Numbered from the stretch's first letter, positions 1 through 5,391 are shown. The stretch is 5,391 bases of DNA from Gemmataceae bacterium (GCA_947490035.1 CANLGS010000348.1:1-5391); one strand, 5' to 3'. Notes: generated by a model from the sequence alone, not told the origin. Numbers and translations are program-made.

Positions 1-1
1 C

Positions 2-541
2 GCGGTCGAGCGCTACGGCTTCTTCAAGCGCGTCGGGTTCGTCGGCGTCGATACCAAATCGCTGCGCGGCGCGGCCGAGTTCCTGCGCACCGGCACCGCG
101 ATTCTGTCGCACCCGCGAAGCGTGTTCTGGGTGACCGCACAGGGGCGGTTTTCCGATGTGCGCGAGCGCCCGCTCGCGCTGCAATCCGGTGTCGGCCATC
201 TCGCGGCACGCCTCAGCGCGGGCGTCGTGCTGCCGGTCGCGATGGAGTACGCCTTCTGGACCGAGAAAACGCCGGAAGCACTCGTTCGCGTGGGCGAACC
301 GCTGAAGATCGCGGACCACCCCGGCTTGAACGGCAAGGCGTGGACCGCGCTCATCGAAGCCGCGCTCACGACGAACCTCGACGCGCTGAACGCCGAGGCC
401 ATGCGGCGCGACCCGACCGCGTTCACCGAACTGCTCTCCGGCAAGACCGGCGTCGGCGGCGTGTACGACACCTGGCGGCGTCTCAAGTCCTGGGCGCGGG
501 GCCGTGCGTTCGACCCGTCGCACGGCGAGGGCAGGCCGTGA
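2..541 (+). CDS. PlsC-like lysophospholipid acyltransferase family protein, 3' part (5' end outside window)
   Basis: The reading frame is open from the first bases to a TGA at 539-541, giving 179 visible residues. The N-terminal part with the HX4D catalytic motif would lie upstream of the window. Two blocks of the acyltransferase fold are visible. The first, FWVTAQGRFSDVRERP (visible residues 42-57), sits where PlsC enzymes have the F-P-E-G-T-R acceptor-binding block. The second, VVLPVAMEY, matches the strand that follows in the family. Such enzymes move an acyl chain onto a hydroxyl of a lipid or sugar at the cytoplasmic membrane. The usual Glu of the EGTR block is Gln here (residue 47), which suggests an acceptor other than glycerol 3-phosphate. 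The stop overlaps the start of a GT2 glycosyltransferase, so the two probably act in one pathway, for example acylation of a glycosylated carotenoid (compare CrtO of staphyloxanthin synthesis). The family call is fairly firm; the substrate is inference. Confidence 0.78.
   Translation, partial: AVERYGFFKRVGFVGVDTKSLRGAAEFLRTGTAILSHPRSVFWVTAQGRFSDVRERPLALQSGVGHLAARLSAGVVLPVAMEYAFWTEKTPEALVRVGEPLKIADHPGLNGKAWTALIEAALTTNLDALNAEAMRRDPTAFTELLSGKTGVGGVYDTWRRLKSWARGRAFDPSHGEGRP
527..530 (+). promoter_or_regulatory. Ribosome binding site GAGG that fixes the GTG start at 538
   Basis: GAGG lies 7 bases before GTG 538, inside the end of the acyltransferase gene. It supports 538 as the start of the glycosyltransferase, although the same frame stays open upstream to an ATG at 340. 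The upstream extension is an Arg/Ala-rich out-of-frame reading of the acyltransferase and has no family resemblance. Confidence 0.6.
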
Positions 542-1734
542 CGCTGCTCGTGCTGTCGTGTATCGCGCTCAACTGCGCCGCGATCCCCGCGCTACTCTAC
601 CTGTGGAACTCGTTCCTGTTCCGCGAGCCGCCGCATTTTGAAGCCGCTCGCGGCTTCGCAAGCGCCGCGCGAAGGACCGGTTGCGAAGCCGCGAGCGGCT
701 CAAACGCGCCCGCGCTCTCCGTACTCATCCCCGCGCGGAACGAAGAACTCGGCATCGAAGCCTGCGTGCGCTCCGTCTTGGCGTCGCAGCACGTCATTCT
801 CGAAGTGATCGTGTTGGACGACGCTTCGACCGACCGCACGGCGGAGATCGTTCGCGCGATCGCGGCCGAAGACCCGCGCGTGCGGCTCGAAACCGCACCG
901 CCACTGCCTGACGGCTGGTGCGGCAAACAACACGCGTGCTTCGCGCTCTCCAAGCTCGCCCGCTACGACACGTTCACGTTCCTCGACGCCGATGTCCGGC
1001 TCGGCCCGGAAGCACTCGCGCGGATGGTGCTGTTCCTTCGCGCGAGCGGCGCGGACCTCGTGAGCGGCTTCCCGAGGCAGGAAACCGGTACACTGCTCGA
1101 AAAGTTGCTCATCCCGCTCATCAACTGGTTGCTGCTTTGCTTCCTGCCGGTGTGGGGGATGCGGCACTTCCGCTGGTCCGCGTTCGGGGCCGGCTGCGGG
1201 CAGTGGTTCACGACGACGCGCGCCGCTTACGCGAAAGTCGGCGGTCACGCGGCCATCAAGTCGTCTCTCCACGACGGGCTCAAGTTGCCGCGCGCGTACC
1301 GCAAAGCCGGGTTGTGGACGGACGTGTGCGACGCGACCAACCTGGCGACCTGCCGCATGTACCGGTCCGCCAGCGGCGTGTGGTTCGGATTGGCGAAGAA
1401 CGCCCGCGAGGGCATGGCCGCGACCGGGCAGATTGGGTTCTGGACCGTGGTGTTGGTGTGCGGACAGGTGTTGCCGTATGTGCTGCTTCCGCTCGTGTTG
1501 AGCGATCCAGAAATGGCACTGACCACCGTCTATGTCGTACTCTTCACCCAGTGGCTTTCGCTCTCCCCTCGCGCCCTGATGCACAAGCGATTCGGCCTCC
1601 CGTTGCTCGGCCTCTTCTTTCACCCTGTTGCGGTCGTGCTGCTGCTCGCGGTTCAGTGGCACGCGATCTTCCGCGCCGTGATCGGAACGCCGGTCGGATG
1701 GAAGGGCCGCGAGGCACCGAGGGCGAAATCATGA
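538..1734 (+). CDS. Membrane-bound family 2 glycosyltransferase (CrtQ/HpnB-like)
   Basis: A protein of 398 residues starting at GTG 538, which overlaps the previous stop by four bases (GTGA). The order of elements is: N-terminal membrane helix (about residues 3-23), an unusual linker (34-56), and a GT-A catalytic domain opening with SVLIPARNEE (61-70). LDDASTDRT (93-101) follows as the nucleotide-sugar site, then GWCGK (126-130), the metal-binding DAD (150-152) and HDG (245-247) as the likely catalytic Asp region. Hydrophobic stretches at about 190-206, 299-321, 327-342 and 354-378 anchor it in the membrane. The GW-GK block and membrane tail resemble CrtQ (diaponeurosporenoate glucosyltransferase) and HpnB. 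It probably transfers a sugar from a nucleotide-sugar to a lipid or carotenoid acceptor on the cytoplasmic face. The adjacent acyltransferase suggests the sugar is then acylated. The linker at 34-56 is encoded by a large inverted repeat and looks inserted. The fold is secure; the substrate is unproven. Confidence 0.85.
   Translation: MTLLVLSCIALNCAAIPALLYLWNSFLFREPPHFEAARGFASAARRTGCEAASGSNAPALSVLIPARNEELGIEACVRSVLASQHVILEVIVLDDASTDRTAEIVRAIAAEDPRVRLETAPPLPDGWCGKQHACFALSKLARYDTFTFLDADVRLGPEALARMVLFLRASGADLVSGFPRQETGTLLEKLLIPLINWLLLCFLPVWGMRHFRWSAFGAGCGQWFTTTRAAYAKVGGHAAIKSSLHDGLKLPRAYRKAGLWTDVCDATNLATCRMYRSASGVWFGLAKNAREGMAATGQIGFWTVVLVCGQVLPYVLLPLVLSDPEMALTTVYVVLFTQWLSLSPRALMHKRFGLPLLGLFFHPVAVVLLLAVQWHAIFRAVIGTPVGWKGREAPRAKS
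637..704. repeat. REP-doublet-like inverted repeat inserted in frame in the glycosyltransferase gene
   Basis: Bases 642-661 are the exact reverse complement of 681-700 (20 of 20). The match extends to 637-704 if one extra A at 641 or 642 is allowed. The spacer is 19 bases (662-680). Each arm is itself a small palindrome: 640-657 has an 8-bp stem around TC, and 687-700 has a 6-bp stem around GA. Two inverted REP-type hairpins as one unit is the layout of a REPIN. The unit is read in frame as residues 34-56 of the glycosyltransferase, between the first membrane helix and the catalytic domain, where an extra flexible linker would be tolerated. The repeat is seen directly; its mobile origin is inference. 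Confidence 0.7.
1719..1723 (+). promoter_or_regulatory. Ribosome binding site GAGGG for the SDR gene
   Basis: GAGGG is placed 7 bases before ATG 1731, within the last codons of the glycosyltransferase. Together with the ATGA overlap it fixes the SDR start, although that frame is open far upstream, and it suggests coupled translation. Confidence 0.6.
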
Positions 1735-2489
1735 GCGACATTCCCGCACACGTCGTCGTCGGGGCGTCCGGCGGCATCGGCTCCGAACTGTGCCGACGAC
1801 TTGTGACACGCGGCCCGTGCAAGCTGATGCTCGCCGCCCGCGACCCGGCCAAACTGGAATCGCTCGCGGACGAACTGCGCGCGATCAACGCGCAAGCAAC
1901 TGTCACCACGCGATCGCTCGACGCGACCGACTCCGGTGCCGTCGATGCCGTCTTCGCGGAAGCGACGGCTGAGTTCGGCTCGATCAGCGGTGCCGCGAAC
2001 CTGTGCGGCTCGATTCTGCTGAAGCCCGCGCACCTGACGAGCGACGCGGAGTTCGGCGACACGCTCGCGGTGAATCTGTTGACCGCGTTTTACGTGCTGC
2101 GCGCCGCGGTGAAGGCGATGCCCAACGGCGGGTCGGTGGTTCTGATGTCCACCGTCGCGACCAAGATCGGCCTAATGAACCACGAAGCGATTGCCGCCGC
2201 GAAGGGCGCGATCAACGGGCTGACGATCTCGGCCGCCGCGACCTACGCGCCGCGCGGGCTTCGGGTGAACGCCGTCGCACCGGGTCTGGTTCGCACGCCG
2301 TTATCGGCGCGCCTGACTTCGAGCGAAGCCACGCTGAAGGCGTCCACCGCGATGCACCCCCTCGGGCGCATCGGCGAACCAGGTGACGTAGCGGAAGTGG
2401 TCGCGTGGTTGCTCGACCCGGCAACCGTGTGGGTCACCGGGCAAATAATCAGTGTGGACGGCGGGTTGTCGAGTGTGCGGGCGAAGTGA
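1731..2489 (+). CDS. Short-chain dehydrogenase/reductase family protein with altered active site
   Basis: A protein of 252 residues, the normal length for a classical SDR, starting at ATG 1731 with a four-base overlap (ATGA) to the glycosyltransferase stop. The Rossmann nucleotide-binding motif is GASGGIG (11-17), and AAR (35-37) after the second strand hints at NADP(H) preference. NLCG (90-93) replaces the usual NNAG, and the conserved Asn of helix 4 is N115. NAVAPGLVRTP (180-190), the GRIGEP block and the C-terminal VTGQIISVDGG are typical. The catalytic YxxxK is not intact: K158 is present, but the Tyr position is Ile154 in HEAIAAAKGA. The Ser 13 residues before it appears to be Thr141, with Ser140 next to it. 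I recall related bacterial SDRs sharing the HEAIAAAK pattern, so this may be a subfamily trait and not decay. It may still bind a nicotinamide cofactor, but ordinary SDR chemistry is doubtful. As third gene of the operon it probably serves the same lipid or carotenoid pathway. The substrate is unknown. Confidence 0.85.
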   Translation: MSDIPAHVVVGASGGIGSELCRRLVTRGPCKLMLAARDPAKLESLADELRAINAQATVTTRSLDATDSGAVDAVFAEATAEFGSISGAANLCGSILLKPAHLTSDAEFGDTLAVNLLTAFYVLRAAVKAMPNGGSVVLMSTVATKIGLMNHEAIAAAKGAINGLTISAAATYAPRGLRVNAVAPGLVRTPLSARLTSSEATLKASTAMHPLGRIGEPGDVAEVVAWLLDPATVWVTGQIISVDGGLSSVRAK

Positions 2490-2495
2490 GCGGTA
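2490..2495. other. Six-base gap between convergent genes
   Basis: The SDR stop (2487-2489) and the stop of the - strand topoisomerase gene (2496-2498) are separated by six bases. No hairpin fits in this gap, so transcripts from both sides must end within or beyond the opposing gene, or by factor-dependent termination. Confidence 0.9.
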
Positions 2496-4436
2496 TCACA
2501 CGTCGAGTTCTTCGGCGTCGGCCAGTTCCGCCCGCTCCATGATGAACTTGTACCGGTGCGCCGCGTCCTTGCCGAGCAACTCTACGAACGCGTCGTTCGC
2601 CTCCAACTGCGATTCGATCTGCACCTTGAGCAGCGTTCGCGTCTTGCGGTCGAGCGTGGTGCTGGACAGGTCTTTCGCGTCCATCTCGCCCAGCCCCTTG
2701 AACCGCGTCACCTCGAACTTGCGGTTCGACTTCTGCAACTTCTCCGTCAGCTCCTCCTTCGCCTTGTCGTCCTGCACCCAGTGAATTTCCTTGCCGGCCG
2801 TGACGCGGTACAGTGGCGGCTTGCCGATGAACACGTGCCCCTTCTCGATCAATTTCGTCATGTGGCGGAAGAAGAAGTCGAGCATCAGCGTGCTGATGTG
2901 GCAGCCGTCGGCGTCGGCGTCCATGAGCAGGATGATCTTGCCGTAACGCAGCCCGTCGATGTTGAACTTGTCGCCCGCGCCGGTGCCGATCGCGGTCACG
3001 AGGTCGGCGATTTCCTGGTTCGCGAGCGCCCGCGCGGTGTTCAGGTCTTCGCAGTTCAGAATCTTGCCGCGAAGCGGCAGCACCGCTTGCGTGTCGTTGT
3101 TGCGGCCCTGCTTCGCGCTGCCGCCGGCCGAGTCGCCTTCGACGATGAACAACTCCGTCTTCGCCATGTCGGTAGACTTGCAGTCCGCGAGCTTCCCCGG
3201 CAGGCTCAGGCGCCGGCTGCCCGGCGCCTTGCGTTTCACCTCCGACACCGCGGCGCGCGACGCCTCGCGCGCCTTGGCCGCGAGGACGATCCGCCCGACG
3301 ATCGCGTCGGCCGCGGTCTTGTTGTTGTTCAGCCACGCCTCCAGCGCCGGCCGGGCGAAGTTATCGACGGCGGATTCCAGCTCCGGGTTGTTCAGCTTCT
3401 GCTTCGTCTGGCCCTCGAACTGCGGGTCGCGGACGAACACCGACAGCACCGCGACCACGCCCTCGCGGATGTCGTCGGCGGTGATCTTCAGCCCCTTCAC
3501 CTTCACGTCGTGCGTTTCGATGTAGTTGTTGATCGCCTTGCGCAGTGAGTTCTTCAGGCCGCTTTCGTGCGTGCCACCGCTGGGCGTGCGGATGCCGTTC
3601 GCGTAACTGCGGTACGTCTCTTCCGTGGACTCCGTCCACTGGAGCGCGATCTCGATCTTGTCGCCGGTCTCGCGCACCGCGGAGAACGCGGCTTCCGTCA
3701 CGGACGGCTTCTGCCCGTCGGTGACGAGCTTCGTCAGGAAGGCCGGCAAGCCGCCGGGGTTCGCGAGTTCGAGCGTCTCGCCGCTGATCTCGTTCTTGTA
3801 CGTGATGTGCAGCCCGCTGTGAACGAACGACATGTCTTCGAGGCGCGCCTTGATCACGTCGGGGTCGAAGCGCACCGTCTTGAAGATGCTGTCGTCCGGC
3901 TCGAAGTAGATGCCGGTGCCGTGCCCGCGGAACGGCCCGATCTTCTCCAACTTGCCCAGCGGTTCGCCCTTCGAGTAGCTCTGCTGGTACTCGAAGCCGT
4001 CGCGCTTGACGGTGGCGACGAGCTTCTTCGAGAGCGCGTTGACGACCGACGCGCCGACGCCGTGCAACCCGCCGGTGCGGACGTACCCGCTATCGGATTC
4101 ACCACCGAACTTGCCACCCGCGTGCAACACGGTCAGTACCAGTTCCAGACCAGTCTTCTTGTGCTCCTTCGACATCTCGATGGGGATGCCGCGGCCGTTG
4201 TCCGTGACGGTGATCGCGTGCCCGGACTTGTGCAGTGTGAGCGTGATGTGGTCCGCGAACCCGTTGATGTACTCGTCCACGGCGTTGTCGAGGATTTCCC
4301 ACGCGAGGTGGTGCAGCCCCTTGCCATCGACCGCGCCGATGTACATGGCCGGGCGCAGCCGGACCGGTTCCAGCCCTTTCAGCACCTTGATGTCTTCGGT
4401 GCGGTACTTCGCCTGTGCGACGGATAGTGCGCTCAT
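2496..4436 (-). CDS. Type IIA DNA topoisomerase subunit B (DNA gyrase B / topoisomerase IV ParE)
   Basis: A complete protein of 646 residues, the usual length for GyrB/ParE without the enterobacterial insertion. It is the ATPase subunit that, with subunit A, passes one DNA duplex through another. The GHKL ATPase domain opens with LEPVRLRPAMYIG (22-34). E47 and N51 lie in EILDNAVDE (catalytic Glu and Mg-binding Asn), followed by DNGRGIP (79-85), GGKF (107-110) and the ATP lid GGLHGVGASVVNALS (122-136). The transducer domain carries QTK (343-345), whose Lys contacts the ATP gamma-phosphate. The TOPRIM domain has EGDSAGG (433-439), PLRGKILN (454-461) and DADAD (506-510), the metal-binding acidic residues. 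PPLY (540-543) and RFKGLGEM (578-585) follow, and the end is LDV as in many GyrB. ATG 4436 is chosen because the family begins about 10 residues before YRTEDI. The frame is open to 4574, but that part overlaps the small upstream gene. A weak GAGAAG lies 4 bases before the start. Gyrase versus topoisomerase IV cannot be settled here. Confidence 0.95.
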   Translation of the reverse strand: MSALSVAQAKYRTEDIKVLKGLEPVRLRPAMYIGAVDGKGLHHLAWEILDNAVDEYINGFADHITLTLHKSGHAITVTDNGRGIPIEMSKEHKKTGLELVLTVLHAGGKFGGESDSGYVRTGGLHGVGASVVNALSKKLVATVKRDGFEYQQSYSKGEPLGKLEKIGPFRGHGTGIYFEPDDSIFKTVRFDPDVIKARLEDMSFVHSGLHITYKNEISGETLELANPGGLPAFLTKLVTDGQKPSVTEAAFSAVRETGDKIEIALQWTESTEETYRSYANGIRTPSGGTHESGLKNSLRKAINNYIETHDVKVKGLKITADDIREGVVAVLSVFVRDPQFEGQTKQKLNNPELESAVDNFARPALEAWLNNNKTAADAIVGRIVLAAKAREASRAAVSEVKRKAPGSRRLSLPGKLADCKSTDMAKTELFIVEGDSAGGSAKQGRNNDTQAVLPLRGKILNCEDLNTARALANQEIADLVTAIGTGAGDKFNIDGLRYGKIILLMDADADGCHISTLMLDFFFRHMTKLIEKGHVFIGKPPLYRVTAGKEIHWVQDDKAKEELTEKLQKSNRKFEVTRFKGLGEMDAKDLSSTTLDRKTRTLLKVQIESQLEANDAFVELLGKDAAHRYKFIMERAELADAEELDV

Positions 4437-4465
4437 GCTGCTTCTCGGTGTCTGTGTCAGGGCGC

Positions 4466-4708
4466 TTACTGGTAATACTTCTTGGAAACGATGTCGCCGG
4501 TGGTCGCGTCGATGACGTAGTGCGGCCCGCCGCCGGTGTGACGCGGGCGCCACTGCTGGTACTCGATGTGCCAACCGTCCTCGTGAAGAACAGCCTTCAG
4601 CATGAGGCTGTTGAGCCGCGCCAGCCCGTACATCGGAACCGCGTCCGCCTCAGCGATGACGATGGCCTGTTGGCGCGAAATCGTTGGCGTCTCGACGGCA
4701 GTGGACAT
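4466..4708 (-). CDS. Small protein resembling the NTF2-fold immunity (YbbC/YhhH) or PepSY families
   Basis: A protein of 80 residues starting at ATG 4708, with a clear GGGGGA ribosome binding site 8 bases upstream. No signal peptide or membrane segment is visible, so it is probably cytosolic. The pattern is a helix with AIVIAEADAVPMYG (15-28), a strand pair LKAVLHEDGWHIEY (37-50), then GGGPHYVIDATTGDIVSKKYYQ-like C-terminal strands (59-80). This spacing, A-I-x-I-A-E...P-x-Y-G...GW-x-I-E...GG-x-P...I-D...G, is close to what I recall for NTF2-fold immunity proteins of polymorphic toxin systems (YbbC/YhhH). A PepSY domain, which also ends in a V-D-x-x-T-G-E-V hairpin, is the main alternative. 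No toxin gene is adjacent. It lies 29 bases upstream of the subunit B gene on the same strand, so the two are probably co-transcribed. That it is a gene is well supported by the ribosome binding site, position and protein-like composition; its role is unknown. Confidence 0.72.
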   Translation of the reverse strand: MSTAVETPTISRQQAIVIAEADAVPMYGLARLNSLMLKAVLHEDGWHIEYQQWRPRHTGGGPHYVIDATTGDIVSKKYYQ

Positions 4709-4716
4709 GATCGAAT

Positions 4717-4722
4717 TCCCCC
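4717..4722 (-). promoter_or_regulatory. Ribosome binding site GGGGGA of the small gene
   Basis: Read on the - strand, GGGGGA stands 8 bases before ATG 4708. It is the strongest purine-rich site on the - strand of this window and selects this ATG as the start. Confidence 0.55.
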
Positions 4723-4744
4723 AAGCGTCCGGTTACTCGAAAGC

Positions 4745-4792
4745 GAAGACCCCTCACCCGCCGTGGCTTTGCACGGCGGGTGAGGGGTCTTC
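4745..4792 (-). terminator. Perfect 21-bp hairpin between the topoisomerase A gene and the small gene
   Basis: Bases 4745-4765 and 4772-4792 are exact reverse complements (21 of 21), with the six-base loop 4766-4771. The hairpin starts 9 bases after the stop of the subunit A gene and ends 36 bases before the small gene. On the - strand it is followed by GCTTTCG, and on the + strand by TGCCTTTCC, so neither side has a proper T-run. It could be a leaky terminator or attenuator lowering transcription into the downstream genes, an mRNA-stabilising 3' end, or a dispersed palindromic repeat. The structure is certain; termination is inference. Confidence 0.55.
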
Positions 4793-4801
4793 TGCCTTTC
4801 C

Positions 4802-5391
4802 TCACTCCGCGTCCTTCGGCTTCTTGCCCTCGACCGCGTCCCAGTCGGCCAGTTCGATTGGCGGCGGGACCACGCGCGCGAATTTCGTCCGCTGGCCGGG
4901 CTTCTCGCCCTTCGACCCGCGGGCGCGGCTCTTCACCGCACCGGGGCCGAAGTCCTGCGTCTTGCCGTTCTCCGTTTCCACCACCAACTTGTCGAAACGC
5001 CCGCCGACTAACACGCCGCCGACGCACTCGTCGCCCGGTTCGAGTTTGATCCCGAACACGCCCTTCCCCACGCCAGAAAGGATCGTGACCTGGTCGAGCG
5101 GGAAGTGCGTGACGTACCCGCCCGCGGTCGCGAGCATCACGCCGTCCTCGCTGCTCGCCAGCCGCACCGTCACCACCTTATCGCCCTCTTCGAGCTTCAC
5201 GAAGCGCCGACCGACCTTCTTCGACTCCGTGCGGAACGCGGTCAGCGGCAGCCGAAGCACGTAACCGTTTCGCGTGCCGACGAGTACATACGGGCCGCCC
5301 GGCGTGTCGCCCTTCCCTTGCCAGTCCGCGGGCGTGAACCGCGGGTCCGTGGTCACCGCCGCGACGATCTTCACACCGTCGCCGAGAGCGA
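4802..5391 (-). CDS. Type IIA DNA topoisomerase subunit A (GyrA/ParC), C-terminal part (5' end outside window)
   Basis: The - strand frame is open from the window edge to a TGA at 4802-4804, giving 195 visible residues. An internal GTG at 5374 is not the start, because the frame runs on out of the window (residues ALGDG precede it). The sequence is a series of GyrA-type beta-propeller blades. One carries VLVGTRNGYVLRLPL and GRRFVKLEEGDKVV. A second has DGVMLATAGGYVTHFPL, then VGKGVFGIKLEPGDECVGG. A third has DKLVVETENGKTQDF, ending in a charged tail after PPPIELADWDAVEGKK. This domain binds or wraps DNA next to the cleavage domain that holds the active-site Tyr, which is not in the window. 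No GyrA box (QRRGGKG) appears in the visible part; it could lie in an earlier blade, so GyrA and ParC cannot be told apart. It is upstream of the subunit B gene on the same strand, as expected for a subunit pair. Confidence 0.88.
   Translation of the reverse strand, partial: ALGDGVKIVAAVTTDPRFTPADWQGKGDTPGGPYVLVGTRNGYVLRLPLTAFRTESKKVGRRFVKLEEGDKVVTVRLASSEDGVMLATAGGYVTHFPLDQVTILSGVGKGVFGIKLEPGDECVGGVLVGGRFDKLVVETENGKTQDFGPGAVKSRARGSKGEKPGQRTKFARVVPPPIELADWDAVEGKKPKDAE

Noticed and set aside
340..537. Upstream in-frame extension of the glycosyltransferase to ATG 340
   Set aside because: The added residues are Arg/Ala/His-rich and are an off-frame reading of the acyltransferase. GTG 538 has a good ribosome binding site, a stop/start overlap and starts directly at the membrane helix.
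637..704. Inverted repeat as an intrinsic terminator or attenuator within the operon
   Set aside because: It lies in mid-gene, has no T-run, and the reading frame passes through it intact, so an inserted palindromic element is the simpler view.
700..1662. 320-codon open frame on the - strand opposite the glycosyltransferase
   Set aside because: Its composition is Arg/Glu/His/Gln-rich with no recognisable domain, and it mirrors the codon bias of the real gene. It is a typical high-GC antisense shadow.
918..1730. Upstream in-frame extension of the SDR
   Set aside because: It is an Arg-rich shadow of the glycosyltransferase, and the Rossmann fold begins normally a few residues after ATG 1731.
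2556..3548. 330-codon + strand open frame opposite subunit B
   Set aside because: It is rich in Arg, Leu and Val with no family motif, and it lies wholly over the conserved TOPRIM and transducer regions of the real gene. The + strand frame at 3567-4427 and the - strand frame at 2449-3336 are rejected for the same reason.
4437..4574. N-terminal extension of subunit B to ATG 4574
   Set aside because: The extension is Arg/His-rich, runs through most of the small gene in another frame, and GyrB proteins do not carry it. ATG 4436 fits the family start.
4602..5264. 220-codon + strand open frame across the small gene, hairpin and subunit A gene
   Set aside because: It is Ser/Pro/Thr-rich shadow sequence that crosses the hairpin and opposes well-conserved propeller blades. 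It has no ribosome binding site or domain.

Overview
The window looks like a stretch of chromosome from a GC-rich bacterium, most plausibly a Gemmata-like planctomycete (family Gemmataceae). This rests on the look of the proteins (GyrB- and GyrA-like sequences of planctomycete style, a PlsC/GT2/SDR cassette), the strong G/C bias at third codon positions, and my recollection of similar proteins. No database search was possible. Coding density is very high, and no rRNA, tRNA, CRISPR, phage or insertion-sequence gene is visible.

Left half, + strand (1-2489): three tightly coupled genes. The first is the 3' part of a PlsC-type acyltransferase (cut by the window edge). Its stop overlaps the GTG start of a membrane-bound family-2 glycosyltransferase, whose stop in turn overlaps the ATG of a short-chain dehydrogenase/reductase (SDR). 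The two 4-base overlaps (GTGA, ATGA), each preceded by a GAGG-type ribosome binding site, indicate one operon with translational coupling. An acyltransferase beside a GT2 glycosyltransferase resembles the last steps of staphyloxanthin-type C30 carotenoid ester synthesis (CrtO/CrtQ) or of another glycolipid. The exact product cannot be read from this window.

Right half, - strand (2496-5391): genes of a type IIA DNA topoisomerase, in the order subunit A (only its C-terminal beta-propeller part is in the window), an 80-residue protein resembling the NTF2-fold immunity (YbbC/YhhH) or PepSY families, then a complete 646-residue subunit B (GyrB/ParE). A perfect 21-bp hairpin separates the subunit A gene from the small gene. 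The two halves are convergent, with only 6 bases between the stop codons at 2489 and 2496.

The points most worth a second look are: (1) a 68-bp inverted-repeat element, built like a doublet of REP palindromes, lying in frame inside the glycosyltransferase gene and encoding an extra linker; (2) an SDR whose catalytic Tyr position is Ile and whose Ser position is probably Thr; (3) the small immunity-like gene placed between the two topoisomerase subunit genes; (4) the strong hairpin just upstream of it. I found no clear evidence of a wholly new multi-gene system.
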